Source of the DNA: an uncultured Eubacteriales bacterium
Lineage (GTDB): Bacteria > Bacillota > Clostridia > Oscillospirales > Acutalibacteraceae
Direction: 5' to 3'
DNA: 64,000 bases
Assembly (NCBI GenBank): GCA_934464615.1
Contig: CAKSKA010000004.1
Span: forward strand, 1 to 64,000
Under the pieces are notes generated by a model. That model saw nothing but the letters and a program-made list of their open reading frames with translations, did not search any database and was not told the origin of the DNA. Every line of letters begins with the position of its first letter. Positions within the stretch are counted from its first letter, which is position 1. The position numbers and the translations under genes are program-made. Below are positions 11,689 to 20,798 of the stretch, piece by piece.

Positions 11689-13017
11689 GTGAGTAAAAGA
11701 GCAATTGTAAGGATAGTATCCTATGTTTGTGCGGCACTTACCGTCGCATTGATTTTTGTTGTAATACTTTATAAAGATATGCGCTTTTACAAAAATCAGG
11801 TAAAATACACATACTCTCAGGCTTTTGACGAATTAAACGACAGTATAAGCAATATAAAACTGAATCTTGAAAAAGCGAAATATGTTACTACGGAAAAACA
11901 GATAAACAATATTGCGGTGACACTTTATACCGAGTCAAAAATAGCAAAGTCTTCCTTTGCAAAATTTCCCATGAGCGACCGTTACGGTGAAACTCTTAAC
12001 AAGTTTTTGTCGCAGGTGGGCAATTATTCGGTATATATATCGCGCAAGTTAAATTCGGGCGATGAGTTGGGCACACAGGAAAAAGACGGTATTGATAAGT
12101 TAATAAGCATATCCGAAACGATCAACGATAATATTAATTCCGCACACGAAAAGTACACTGCGGGCGTATTTAAGGTCGAACAGCTCGGCAGTAATATTTT
12201 CGATAACATTGGGGAGAGCGACTTTACCGTCTCTTTTGATGAACTTGAAGAATCGCTTGTGGGCTATCCGACTTTGATATACGACGGTCCGTATTCCGAT
12301 TATATAGGCACTAAAAAATCAAAAATGCTTGAAGAAGCCGAAAATGTAAGCGAAGATGCCGCAAAACAAACAGTGTCCGATATGTTTGGGGTTGATTTGC
12401 AGGGGATAGAGCTTGAATCATACGAAGGCGGAAATATCGCCTGCTACCATTTTACTTTTGAAGGCGGCAGCGCAGCCGTTACCCAAAAGGGCGGTTATCC
12501 CGTATACTTCAGGCGTTACACCGAACAGTCCGAGCCGCTTTACACATATGAGCAGGCGGTAAGCCGTGCGCAAAAATATTTAAGCAAACATTCCGCCGAT
12601 ACTTTTGTACCGACGTATTATTATACCGATAACGGTGTTTGCGTTATAAATTTTGCATATAAAAATGCGGCAACGGTCTGCTATACGGATCTTATTAAAA
12701 TCGGTATTGATTTATCCACGGGGGATATGGTATTATACGAAGGACGCGGTTATATTACCAACCATACCGAAAGAACTTTGCCTACACCGCAAAACAGCGT
12801 GGAAGCCGCGCAAAAGGTTGTAAGCGACAGTCTTACGGTCAACAGTTACGCACTGGCGCTTATACCGACTTCCGGCGGATACGAAAAACAGTGTTACGAG
12901 TTTACCTGTACGGCGGCGGACGGCACCGACGTTTTGGTGTATGTTGATACCGCAACTTTGCAGGAAGAACAGATTTTTATAATTATTAATACTTCCGGCG
13001 GAACTTTGGTAAAATAA
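11689..13017 (+). CDS. ypeB: Germination protein YpeB
   Basis: YpeB partners the spore cortex-lytic enzyme SleB and is needed to place or protect it in the spore. The 442-residue protein has an N-terminal transmembrane helix (about 5-27), a helical region to about 200, then repeated PepSY-like segments, which is the YpeB plan. The GTG at 11689 has GGAGG nearby and gives VSKRAIVRIVSY; a longer frame from 11632 has no ribosome site. No sleB is adjacent in this window, whereas it is often next door in bacilli. Forespore (sigma-G) expression is expected, but I found no clear sigma-G site upstream. Confidence 0.85.
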   Translation: MSKRAIVRIVSYVCAALTVALIFVVILYKDMRFYKNQVKYTYSQAFDELNDSISNIKLNLEKAKYVTTEKQINNIAVTLYTESKIAKSSFAKFPMSDRYGETLNKFLSQVGNYSVYISRKLNSGDELGTQEKDGIDKLISISETINDNINSAHEKYTAGVFKVEQLGSNIFDNIGESDFTVSFDELEESLVGYPTLIYDGPYSDYIGTKKSKMLEEAENVSEDAAKQTVSDMFGVDLQGIELESYEGGNIACYHFTFEGGSAAVTQKGGYPVYFRRYTEQSEPLYTYEQAVSRAQKYLSKHSADTFVPTYYYTDNGVCVINFAYKNAATVCYTDLIKIGIDLSTGDMVLYEGRGYITNHTERTLPTPQNSVEAAQKVVSDSLTVNSYALALIPTSGGYEKQCYEFTCTAADGTDVLVYVDTATLQEEQIFIIINTSGGTLVK

Positions 13018-13020
13018 TGC

Positions 13021-13049
13021 TTGATTTTTGCGTTTGAATGTGGTATCAT
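13021..13049 (+). promoter_or_regulatory. Promoter for rplS
   Basis: TTGATT at 13021, a 17-base spacer and TATCAT at 13044, with TGG just before the -10 (extended -10 form). Confidence 0.6.
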
Positions 13050-13055
13050 ATTCTA

Positions 13056-13173
13056 GCATTTGATTTCACCCTGTCCTTACGGGTGGGTTTGATGCCGAAT
13101 TATCGACATTGAAGCGGACGGTCCTCTGCACAGGATGTATGAACGTCTGAAGTGTTTAAGGAGGAAAAGTAAA
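13056..13173 (+). ncRNA. Structured 5' leader of rplS (possible L19 leader)
   Basis: About 118 untranslated bases lie between the promoter and the rplS ATG. They contain CACCC/GGGTG and a second nested pairing, GGTCCT with AGGAT, inside GAC...GTC arms, before GGAGG. Firmicutes have a described L19 leader motif that may bind L19 for autoregulation. I cannot confirm by eye that this is the same motif. Confidence 0.45.
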
Positions 13174-13518
13174 ATGGACGCTGTAAAAGAATTAACAGCA
13201 AGCATGATCAAGGAGGATGCTCCGAAGATCGAAATCGGAAGTACCGTAAAGGTACACGTAAAGATTCGCGAAGGCGAAAGAGAAAGAATTCAGATTTTTG
13301 AAGGCACTGTAATCGCCCGCAATAACAGCGGTATTGCCGAAACCTTTACCGTAAGACGTATTTCCTACGGTGTAGGCGTTGAAAGAGTATTCCCTGTACA
13401 TTCACCGAATGTTGCTAAGGTAGAATTGGTAAGAACCGGTAAAATTCGTCGTGCAAAGCTGTACTATCTGCGTGACAGAGTCGGTAAAGCCGCAAAGGTT
13501 AAAGAGCTTATCGGCTAA
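13174..13518 (+). CDS. rplS: 50S ribosomal protein L19
   Basis: L19 sits at the interface between the ribosomal subunits. The 114-residue protein has the family core [20 protein letters not shown] and [18 protein letters not shown]. The ATG at 13174 has AAGGAGG nine bases upstream; the frame extends back to 13135, into the leader, without a ribosome site. A strong terminator follows, so it is mostly a single-gene transcript. In Bacillus it lies directly after trmD; here trmD is about 35 kb away. Confidence 0.97.
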   Translation: MDAVKELTASMIKEDAPKIEIGSTVKVHVKIREGERERIQIFEGTVIARNNSGIAETFTVRRISYGVGVERVFPVHSPNVAKVELVRTGKIRRAKLYYLRDRVGKAAKVKELIG

Positions 13519-13527
13519 TGAGTTTGA

Positions 13528-13561
13528 AAAAAGGGGACATTTAAATATGTCCCTTTTTTTG
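13528..13561 (+). terminator. Terminator after rplS
   Basis: GGGACAT, TTAAAT and ATGTCCC followed by seven T, with A residues upstream. Confidence 0.9.
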
Positions 13562-13584
13562 CATTTTAAAAGGTTGGTGTAATT

Positions 13585-14235
13585 TTGGATAATTTTGATT
13601 TTGGGCAGTTTACCGATACTGCCGATAACGGCGATACGGCGGAATTATTGAATAATAACAACTCCGGCGAAAAGACAAAAACCACTTTTAAAAACGATTT
13701 GTTTGACTGGCTTGAGATACTTGTAAGCGCAATAGTTTTGCTTGTTGTGCTTTTTACATTTGTTTTTAAAGTTGTTACAATAAACGGTCCGTCCATGCGT
13801 GATACGCTGCAGCACGGTCAAAAACTGATTATTTCAAATATAGGATATACACCAAAATACGGCGATATTGTTGTTATATCAAGAAACGCCAATAATATTG
13901 TAGATACCGAGGACAGCGATAAATCAATAATTAAGCGTGTAATCGCCACGGGTGGACAAACGGTGGATATTGATTTTGAAAAGGGAGTAGTTTATGTAGA
14001 CGGCGTTGCTTTGGAGGAACCGTATGTGCGTACCCCGACAAACCGCAGTTTTGATGTAACTTTTCCTGTAATTGTGCCGGAAGGCTGCGTTTTTGTTATG
14101 GGGGACAACCGCAATAATTCAACCGACAGCCGTTCCTCTTTTATAGGCGACGAAGGTATGGTTGACACACGTTATATTTTAGGCAAAGCGCTGTTCCGCA
14201 TTTATCCTTTTGATACGGTCGGCGGACTTTATTAA
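13585..14235 (+). CDS. lepB: Signal peptidase I
   Basis: This membrane protease removes signal peptides from exported proteins. The 216-residue protein has an acidic N-terminus, one transmembrane helix (about 46-68), the catalytic serine in GPSMRDTL and the lysine in KRVIATGG, and the family box GDNRNNSTDSR. The start is TTG at 13585 with AGGTTGGTG upstream. It lies between rplS and rbgA, a common clostridial order, and runs on to rbgA after 35 bases. Confidence 0.93.
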   Translation: MDNFDFGQFTDTADNGDTAELLNNNNSGEKTKTTFKNDLFDWLEILVSAIVLLVVLFTFVFKVVTINGPSMRDTLQHGQKLIISNIGYTPKYGDIVVISRNANNIVDTEDSDKSIIKRVIATGGQTVDIDFEKGVVYVDGVALEEPYVRTPTNRSFDVTFPVIVPEGCVFVMGDNRNNSTDSRSSFIGDEGMVDTRYILGKALFRIYPFDTVGGLY

Positions 14236-14270
14236 TACTAAAGTGATTTTTAATTGACGGGGTTGTTTGA

Positions 14271-15137
14271 ATGAGTGATAACGTACAGAATGTACAGTGG
14301 TTTCCCGGACATATGACCAAAACAAAACGGCAAATAGCAGCAATTTTGCCGCTTATTGATGCCGTTGCCGAGGTTATCGACGCGCGTATTCCCGTAAGCA
14401 GCCGAAACCCCGATATTGATGAAATAACAGGGAATAAACCGCGCGTAATTTTGCTTAACAAATGCGATATGGCAGATGCCGACGTAACTGCCGAATGGAT
14501 TAAATATTTTGAAAATAACGGCATTACCGCTATTGCCGTAGACTGCAAAACCGGCAGAGGTCTTGCCGATTTTAAATCAAAGGTTAAACTGCGGCTTGCG
14601 GACAGGCTTGAATATTACCGCAATAAAGGAATGGTCGGCAAACCGTTGCGCGTAATGGTGGTAGGTATACCTAATGTCGGCAAATCTTCATTTATAAACC
14701 GTATGGCAGGCAATAATAAAGCCAAAGTCGAAAACCGTCCCGGTGTTACAAGGGGAAACCAATGGTTTGCCATTGATAAAGAACTTGAATTGCTTGATAC
14801 GGCAGGCGTACTGTGGCCTAAATTTGAGGATGTTACGGTAGGCGAACACCTCGCATTTACGGGTGCCGTAAAGGATAAAGTGCTGGATACGGAACTGTTG
14901 GCGGTAAGACTTTTGGAAATTTTATCGGATAACTACAAAGGGATGCTTACCGACCGCTACGGAGAACTTGATTTTGATACGCAGGCGTACGAACTGCTTG
15001 AGCAGATAGGCAGAAAGCGCGGTATGGTTATGCGCGGAAATAACGTAGATACGCTGCGTGCATCCAATATGCTGCTTGAGGAATTCAGAAATTGCAAAAT
15101 AGGTAGAATATCTTTAGAGAGGGTAGAAAATGCCTGA
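14271..15137 (+). CDS. rbgA: Ribosome biogenesis GTPase RbgA (YlqF)
   Basis: RbgA is a circularly permuted GTPase required for late assembly of the 50S subunit. The 288-residue protein starts VQWFPGHMTKTKR, then shows G4 (NKCD, about residue 64) before G1 (GIPNVGKSSFIN, about 128) and G3 (DTAG, about 176), the permuted order that defines the family. It overlaps the start of rnhB by eight bases, a sign of translational coupling. Confidence 0.95.
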   Translation: MSDNVQNVQWFPGHMTKTKRQIAAILPLIDAVAEVIDARIPVSSRNPDIDEITGNKPRVILLNKCDMADADVTAEWIKYFENNGITAIAVDCKTGRGLADFKSKVKLRLADRLEYYRNKGMVGKPLRVMVVGIPNVGKSSFINRMAGNNKAKVENRPGVTRGNQWFAIDKELELLDTAGVLWPKFEDVTVGEHLAFTGAVKDKVLDTELLAVRLLEILSDNYKGMLTDRYGELDFDTQAYELLEQIGRKRGMVMRGNNVDTLRASNMLLEEFRNCKIGRISLERVENA

Positions 15138-15729
15138 TTATATTTACGAACACGAGGCAGCGGACAGAGGTTTTAAATTTGTGTGCGGTGTTGATGAGGC
15201 AGGGCGCGGACCGCTTGCCGGCCCTGTATGTGCAGCGGCGGTGATACTGCCGGAAGGCTGCGTTATCGACGGACTTAACGATTCCAAAAAATTGAGCGAG
15301 AAAAAACGGGAACAGCTTTTTGACATTATTAAGGAAAAGGCAATTTGCTGTTCGGTTGCGTTTGCAAGCGTTGAGGAAATTGAAAAATACAATATTTTAA
15401 ACGCAACTTATCTTGCTATGAACAGGGCTATGGAAACGCTTGAAATCCCTGCGGATTTTGCCTTGATTGACGGTAACCGTGTGCCTGATAAAATTAAAAT
15501 TCCGTGTATGACGGTGGTAAAGGGCGACTCGAAGTCAATGTCGGTTGCGGCGGCGTCGGTTTTGGCAAAAGTAACGCGTGACAGGCTTATGCTTACATAT
15601 GACGAAAAATACCCGCAATACAACTTTAAAAAGCATAAAGGCTACGGAACGCGGGAGCATTACGAAAGTATTGCAAGATACGGGATTTGCGATATACACC
15701 GCAAATCGTTTTTGAAGAATGTATTATGA
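15130..15729 (+). CDS. rnhB: Ribonuclease HII
   Basis: RNase HII cuts RNA in RNA-DNA hybrids and removes single misincorporated ribonucleotides. The 199-residue protein has the DEAGRGPLAGPV motif with the first catalytic Asp-Glu pair near 22-23, NDSKKLSEKKR, and AASVLAKVTRDR. Start and stop both overlap neighbours (rbgA by 8 bases, yraN by 4), so the three genes are translationally coupled. Confidence 0.95.
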   Translation: MPDYIYEHEAADRGFKFVCGVDEAGRGPLAGPVCAAAVILPEGCVIDGLNDSKKLSEKKREQLFDIIKEKAICCSVAFASVEEIEKYNILNATYLAMNRAMETLEIPADFALIDGNRVPDKIKIPCMTVVKGDSKSMSVAAASVLAKVTRDRLMLTYDEKYPQYNFKKHKGYGTREHYESIARYGICDIHRKSFLKNVL

Positions 15730-16100
15730 ACGGCAATTTAAATAAAGGACACTATGCGGAACGGCAGGTCGCCGAGATGCTTCGTAAAAAGGGCTGTATT
15801 ATCGACGAACTTAATTATCGTTCCAAATACGGTGAAATAGACATTATTGCGGAAACGGCCAAATACATTTTGTTTATTGAAGTTAAACTGCGCAAACAAA
15901 ATTCGATTGTATCGCCGGCAGAGGCAATAGATTATAAAAAGAAAAGGCGGATAATACTTACAGCGGAAGATTATATGCAAAAATCAAAAATTAATTTTTT
16001 GCAGCCGCGGTTTGACACGGCCTTAATTACCGAGTTTGATAAAAACGGCAAAAAAACTTATAAGGTTGAATATATATGCAACGCCTTTACGACTGATTAA
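15726..16100 (+). CDS. YraN/UPF0102 family nuclease-like protein
   Basis: This family has a restriction-endonuclease-like fold resembling Holliday-junction resolvases; its cellular role is unsettled. The 124-residue protein has GHYAERQVAEMLRKKG at the N-terminus and the core E-I-D...E-V-K (YGEIDIIAE, FIEVKLRK) expected of the nuclease fold. The ATG at 15726 overlaps the rnhB stop as ATGA. A start 39 bases earlier is possible but lies inside rnhB without a ribosome site. Confidence 0.88.
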   Translation: MNGNLNKGHYAERQVAEMLRKKGCIIDELNYRSKYGEIDIIAETAKYILFIEVKLRKQNSIVSPAEAIDYKKKRRIILTAEDYMQKSKINFLQPRFDTALITEFDKNGKKTYKVEYICNAFTTD

Positions 16101-16118
16101 ATTGGGAGTGTGACTGTT

Positions 16119-17606
16119 ATGAATTATGTTAGCACCAGAAATAAGAATATAAAAGTTACCGCTTCGCAGGCAATTGCTTACGGTATTGCCGAAGACGGCG
16201 GCCTTTTTGTACCGGAAACAATTCCGACTTTTACGCAAAGCGATTTTGATATGTTAAAATCCGGAAATTATATCCAAAGGGCAGTAATTGTTTTAAAAAA
16301 GTATCTTACGGATTTTTCGGATGATGAAATAAATTATTGCGTAAAAGGCGCATATACCGGCAGTTTTGATGATGATGAGCCGGCACCGATTTTTTCTTTA
16401 AACGATAATACGAAAATTCTGGAACTTTGGCACGGTCCTACCTGCGCGTTCAAAGACCTTGCATTACAGTTATTGCCGTTTTTGCTTACAACATCCGCTA
16501 AAAAAAGCGGCAATGCAGGCAAAACCGTAATACTTGTTGCAACAAGCGGAGATACAGGAAAAGCTGCGTTGGAGGGCTTTTGCGATGTGCCCGACACTGA
16601 GATTATGGTGTTTTATCCAAGCGACGGCGTAAGCCGTATGCAAAAACTGCAAATGGATACCCAAAAGGGCGAAAACGTAACCGTATGTGCTATTAAAGGT
16701 AATTTTGACGATGCGCAGACAGGCGTTAAAAAAATCTTTACCGATAAGGCTTTGGCAAAACTTATGGCGGAACACGGCATGCAGTTTTCCAGCGCAAATT
16801 CTATCAACTGGGGACGTCTTGTTCCGCAGATCGTTTATTATGTATCCGCTTATTGCGACCTTCTTAACAGCGGCGCAGATGTAAAGGACGGATTTAATGT
16901 TGCTGTACCTACGGGCAATTTCGGTAACATACTTGCGGCGTATTACGCGCGCGAGATGGGCGTGCCGATTAAAAAACTTATATGCGCGTCCAACGCCAAC
17001 AACGTGCTTACGGATTTTATAAACACCGGTGTTTATGACCGTAACCGCAGTTTCTATACAACGGCATCGCCGAGTATGGATATTTTAATTTCCAGCAATC
17101 TTGAACGTCTGCTTTTCCTGCTTTCGGATATGGACGATTCGCTTGTATGCAGCCTTCAGTCGCAGCTTTTGGGTTCGGGCAAATACATTGTGCCTGAGGA
17201 ACTGCATAATAAAATTAAGCAGTTGTTTTACGGCGGATATTGCGATGACGCCGAAACATTTGCAACTATTAATAAATTTTATAATACCGACGGTTATCTC
17301 TGCGATACACACACTGCCGTGGGATTAAATGTTGCGGAAAAATACCGAAACGAAACAGGGGATAACACTTTGTGCCTTACGGCTTCAACCGCTTCGCCCT
17401 ATAAATTTGCAAACAGTGTTTTAAATGCGCTGGGACTTGATGTGACCGATAACGAATTCGACAATGTCAACCGTTTGCATTTAAAGACAAAAACCGCGGT
17501 ACCAAAGCCTATTGCCGAGCTTGAAAATGCAAAACCGCGTTTTAACAATATTTGCGAAAAACAGGATATGGAAGATTTTGTTAAAACGCAGCTTAAACTG
17601 AATTAA
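16119..17606 (+). CDS. thrC: Threonine synthase
   Basis: ThrC converts O-phosphohomoserine to threonine with PLP. The 495-residue protein belongs to the long (yeast/E. coli-like) class: MNYVSTRNK start, LELWHGPTCAFKDLALQLLP with the PLP lysine in AFKD, and ATSGDTGKAALEG for the phosphate-binding loop. The ATG at 16119 is preceded by GGGAG; an in-frame GTG at 16110 is an alternative. It ends the rplS-side gene run and is followed by a clean terminator. thrB and hom are not in the window. Confidence 0.94.
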   Translation: MNYVSTRNKNIKVTASQAIAYGIAEDGGLFVPETIPTFTQSDFDMLKSGNYIQRAVIVLKKYLTDFSDDEINYCVKGAYTGSFDDDEPAPIFSLNDNTKILELWHGPTCAFKDLALQLLPFLLTTSAKKSGNAGKTVILVATSGDTGKAALEGFCDVPDTEIMVFYPSDGVSRMQKLQMDTQKGENVTVCAIKGNFDDAQTGVKKIFTDKALAKLMAEHGMQFSSANSINWGRLVPQIVYYVSAYCDLLNSGADVKDGFNVAVPTGNFGNILAAYYAREMGVPIKKLICASNANNVLTDFINTGVYDRNRSFYTTASPSMDILISSNLERLLFLLSDMDDSLVCSLQSQLLGSGKYIVPEELHNKIKQLFYGGYCDDAETFATINKFYNTDGYLCDTHTAVGLNVAEKYRNETGDNTLCLTASTASPYKFANSVLNALGLDVTDNEFDNVNRLHLKTKTAVPKPIAELENAKPRFNNICEKQDMEDFVKTQLKLN

Positions 17607-17615
17607 TTATAAATA

Positions 17616-17643
17616 AATACCCTGCAAATTTGCAGGGTATTTA
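17616..17643. terminator. Terminator between thrC and the DUF1540 gene
   Basis: AATACCCTGCAAA and TTTGCAGGGTATT form a near-perfect palindrome between convergent genes. The T run is short (three) on the plus strand. Confidence 0.65.
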
Positions 17644-17655
17644 CAGGTAACGGAT

Positions 17656-17814
17656 TTAGAATTTTGCTCTGTAAGTTTCGCAGGCATGCTTTTCGCAATC
17701 GTTGCAGTCACAACCTGTAACATTAATGCTGCCGGCTTCGCAGCAGTTGTCGTTGGTGTGATAAGTGCAGCTTTCCGCATGGCATATAATGCCGTTAATT
17801 TTCTTCTCAGACAT
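17656..17814 (-). CDS. Small Cys-rich DUF1540-type protein
   Basis: This 52-residue protein has eight cysteines (residues 11, 16, 24, 25, 35, 37, 40, 45) in a spacing typical of DUF1540 repeats, common in clostridial genomes and presumed metal-binding. It begins MSEKKINGIICHAESC and has AGGAG before the ATG at 17814. No function is established. It is divergent from the metallophosphoesterase gene and convergent with thrC. Confidence 0.8.
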   Translation of the reverse strand: MSEKKINGIICHAESCTYHTNDNCCEAGSINVTGCDCNDCEKHACETYRAKF

Positions 17815-17904
17815 ATTCTTAGCTCCTTTATCTTAGTTTGACCTGTCGGTCTGTATTATTATTCCCGATTTTTAAATTATATTACAATTTCAGGCGGTGA
17901 TATT

Positions 17905-18585
17905 TTGGCGGTATATACGATTTCCGATTTGCATTTGTCTTTTTCGTGCAACAAACCGATGAGTATTTTTAAAGGCTGGGAAAATCATACACAGCGTATA
18001 GCTGCCAATTGGCGCAGACTTGTAACCGATGCCGATACCGTTGTGCTGCCGGGAGATTTTTCCTGGGGACTGAAAATCGAGGAAACTATTGAAGATTTTA
18101 AATATCTTGAGTCCTTGCCGGGACAGAAAATTATTTTAAAAGGTAATCACGATCTTTGGTGGGGTACAAAGAAAAAAATTACTGAATTTTTTGAGCAAAA
18201 CGGCATTAAAACGGTAAATGTTCTTTATAATAACGCCTACTTTGTCGACGGCATTGCAATATGCGGCACGCGCGGATGGTTTTACGACTGCGCACAGGGC
18301 GACAATAAAATAATTATTCGTGAAGCGGGCAGGCTGGAAACATCGCTGTCGGCTGCTGCCGATTTCAAAGTTACACCGACGGTGTTTTTACATTATCCGC
18401 CTGTGTACAAAGATTATGTTTGCGGCGAAATTATAGATGTTTTAAAAAGATATAATATTAAAAAGGTTTATCACGGGCATATACACGGCGCGGGATTGAA
18501 CAATGCGGTAAGCGAATACGACGGAATTTCCTTTAAACTGGTATCCTGCGACTGCATAGGTTTTACACCTGTAAGAGTGCGCTGA
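17905..18585 (+). CDS. Calcineurin-like metallophosphoesterase
   Basis: The 226-residue protein has the metal-binding signatures of the superfamily: DLHLS near residue 8, GDFSWG near 52, GNHDLWW near 80, and the paired histidines in YHGHIHGAG near 190. No signal peptide is seen, so it is cytoplasmic. The TTG at 17905 follows GGCGGTGAT. The natural substrate cannot be told from sequence. It stands alone between the DUF1540 gene and tig. Confidence 0.88.
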   Translation: MAVYTISDLHLSFSCNKPMSIFKGWENHTQRIAANWRRLVTDADTVVLPGDFSWGLKIEETIEDFKYLESLPGQKIILKGNHDLWWGTKKKITEFFEQNGIKTVNVLYNNAYFVDGIAICGTRGWFYDCAQGDNKIIIREAGRLETSLSAAADFKVTPTVFLHYPPVYKDYVCGEIIDVLKRYNIKKVYHGHIHGAGLNNAVSEYDGISFKLVSCDCIGFTPVRVR

Positions 18586-18649
18586 TGCGCGATACCGCTG
18601 AATGAAATAGATAAAAATACAATTTTTTCAAATTTTTGTCAAAAAAGTG

Positions 18650-18678
18650 TGGAAAATTGTTTTAGGTTATGTTATAGT
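18650..18678 (+). promoter_or_regulatory. Candidate promoter for tig-clpP-clpX
   Basis: TGGAAA, a 17-base spacer and TATAGT. The -35 matches four of six bases. It lies about 30 bases upstream of the GGAGG site for tig. Confidence 0.4.
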
Positions 18679-18709
18679 AATACGAGATGATTTATACGGA
18701 GGTATAGTA

Positions 18710-20071
18710 ATGAGTTTAAAAACATCCAAAAAAGTTGATACTAACAGGTATGAACTTGAAATCACTGTTGATGCGGAAAAATTTGCCGCAGCCAACGACA
18801 AGGCATATAAGCAGAATTCAAAGAAGCTTAATGTACCCGGTTTCAGAAAGGGCAAAGCACCGCGCAGCATAATAGAAAAAATGTACGGCGAAGGTGTATT
18901 TTACGAAGATGCCCTTAATTTAATCTATCCTGAGGCTGTTGACGAAGCTATTAAGGAATCGGGACTTAAGTTTGTTGACGATAAAATTGATTTTGATTTG
19001 GTTTCAATCGGCAAAGACGGTGCGGATTTTAAAGTTACAATTACCGTTTATCCTGAGGTTACCCTCGGCGAATATAAGGGTATTGAGGCTGAAAAGAACG
19101 CTGTATCCGTAACTGCTGCCGAAGTTAATGCGGAACTTGACAGATTGGCTGACAGAAATTCAAGAATGGTTACTGTTGAAGACAGAGCTGCCGAGATGGG
19201 CGACACCGCCGTTATTGACTTTGAAGGTTTTGTAGACGGCAAGGCGTTTGAAGGCGGAAAGGGCGAAGGCTTCTCGCTGATTTTGGGCTCCGGACAGTTT
19301 ATTCCGGGATTTGAAGAACAGGTTGCCGGACATAAAAACGGTGAAGATTTTGATGTAACGGTTACTTTCCCCGAGGATTATCAGGCCGCAGACCTTGCAG
19401 GCAAGGAAGCAGTATTTAAAGTTAAACTGCATGAAATCAAGAAAAAAGAATTGCCGGCAATTGATGATGAGTTTGCAAAAGACGTAAGCGAGTTTGACAC
19501 ATTGGACGAGCTTAAGAAGGATATAAAAGCAAAAGCGCTTGACAGAAAGAAGAAAGCAAGCGAAGAAGCGGTTGAAAACATTATTGTTGATAAAATAGTT
19601 GATGGTATGACGGTTGAACTGCCCGAAGCCATGATTACCAACCGTGTACGTCAAATGGTTGAGGATTTTGCTTACAGACTTCAAATGCAGGGTATGAACC
19701 TTGAAACCTATATTAAATATACGGGCGCCGATATGGCAGAGTTTGAAAAGTCCTTCCGCCCTCAAGCCGAAAAGCAGGTAAAAATGCGTTTGGCACTTGA
19801 AAAGATTGTTGAACTTGAAAACATTACCGCAGACGCGAAGGAAATTGAGGAACAGATTGAAAAAATGGCTAAGGATTACGGTATAACTGCCGATCAGGTT
19901 AAAAAGGCTGTTCCGGAAAGCGAAATTGCAAAGGATATAGAGGTTAACAAGGCTATTGACTTTGTAAAGAAAAACGCAGTTATTACCGAAGTTAAGGAAA
20001 AGAAAGCTCCGGCTAAAAAGGCTGCTGCTAAAAAAACAAAAACCGATGACGCTGAAAAAAGCGCCGAATAA
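18710..20071 (+). CDS. tig: Trigger factor
   Basis: This ribosome-associated chaperone and prolyl isomerase meets nascent chains at the exit tunnel. The 453-residue protein has the ribosome-binding signature GFRKGKAPRS (about 43-52), an FKBP-type PPIase domain from about 160 (GDTAVIDFEGFVDGKAFEGG), and the helical C-terminal chaperone arms. The ATG at 18710 has GGAGG upstream; the longer frame from 18647 includes the promoter. The last 25 residues are Lys/Ala-rich (KKAPAKKAAAKK), an extension not needed for the fold. The tig-clpP-clpX order is conserved in many Firmicutes. Confidence 0.95.
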   Translation: MSLKTSKKVDTNRYELEITVDAEKFAAANDKAYKQNSKKLNVPGFRKGKAPRSIIEKMYGEGVFYEDALNLIYPEAVDEAIKESGLKFVDDKIDFDLVSIGKDGADFKVTITVYPEVTLGEYKGIEAEKNAVSVTAAEVNAELDRLADRNSRMVTVEDRAAEMGDTAVIDFEGFVDGKAFEGGKGEGFSLILGSGQFIPGFEEQVAGHKNGEDFDVTVTFPEDYQAADLAGKEAVFKVKLHEIKKKELPAIDDEFAKDVSEFDTLDELKKDIKAKALDRKKKASEEAVENIIVDKIVDGMTVELPEAMITNRVRQMVEDFAYRLQMQGMNLETYIKYTGADMAEFEKSFRPQAEKQVKMRLALEKIVELENITADAKEIEEQIEKMAKDYGITADQVKKAVPESEIAKDIEVNKAIDFVKKNAVITEVKEKKAPAKKAAAKKTKTDDAEKSAE

Positions 20072-20105
20072 TTGATTATATTTTCGGTTTTTGACACATA
20101 ATTTA

Positions 20106-20141
20106 TACACAGTCGGGAAAGTTAAAAATTTCCCGACTGTC
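20106..20141 (+). terminator. Hairpin between tig and clpP
   Basis: ACAGTCGGGAAA and TTTCCCGACTGT form a perfect 12-bp stem with an eight-base loop. No T run follows, so it may attenuate or process the transcript rather than end it. Confidence 0.5.
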
Positions 20142-20202
20142 ATGTTTCGGCATAAAATGTCGAAATCTATAATATTTTTAATTATTTTCGGAGGTGTAGG
20201 CA

Positions 20203-20790
20203 ATGGATATGAATTTTGTGCCTTATGTAGTAGAACAGACAAGTCGCGGTGAACGCTCTTATGATATTTTTTCCCGTCTTTTAAACGACCGTATTGTTAT
20301 GCTGTGCGATCAGGTCACGGATACATCCGCAAGCCTTGTAATTGCCCAAATGCTTTATCTTGAAGCGCAGGATCCGGATAAGGACATTAATTTTTATATT
20401 AACAGTCCCGGCGGCTCGGTATCGGCGGGTATGGCGATTTATGATACCATGCAGTATATTAAGTGCGATGTAAGCACTATTTGTATGGGTATGGCGGCAA
20501 GTATGGGTGCATTTTTGCTGGCAGCCGGTACGCCGGGCAAGCGTCTTGCTTTACCCAACAGCGAAATTATGATTCATCAGCCGCTTGGTTCTGCGGAAGG
20601 TCAGGCTACCGATATTTTAATTCATGCGCATCATATTGAAAAAATACGCGAAAAAATTAATCAGATTTTGGCTGACGAAACCGGTAAACCGCTTGATGTT
20701 ATTAAAAAGGATACCGAAAGAGATAACTTTATGACAGCCGATGAAGCTGCGGCTTACGGTCTTGTAGACAGGGTTATTAAAAACAGATAG
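20203..20790 (+). CDS. clpP: ATP-dependent Clp protease proteolytic subunit
   Basis: ClpP forms the 14-subunit degradation chamber. The 195-residue protein has the catalytic serine in [11 protein letters not shown] (about residue 97), the histidine in IMIHQPLG (about 122) and the aspartate near 171. GGAGG precedes the ATG. clpX begins eight bases after the stop, so protease and unfoldase are made together. Confidence 0.97.
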   Translation: MDMNFVPYVVEQTSRGERSYDIFSRLLNDRIVMLCDQVTDTSASLVIAQMLYLEAQDPDKDINFYINSPGGSVSAGMAIYDTMQYIKCDVSTICMGMAASMGAFLLAAGTPGKRLALPNSEIMIHQPLGSAEGQATDILIHAHHIEKIREKINQILADETGKPLDVIKKDTERDNFMTADEAAAYGLVDRVIKNR

Positions 20791-20798
20791 GAGTTATT

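Noticed and set aside
17830..17850. GACC-TGTC-GGTC as an operator between the DUF1540 and metallophosphoesterase genes
   Set aside because: Arms of only four bases are too short to distinguish from chance.
19160..20242. A 360-codon open frame on the minus strand opposite tig
   Set aside because: It is fully antisense to trigger factor, is rich in Phe, Leu and Asn as expected from reading codons backwards, and has no ribosome site or recognisable domain.
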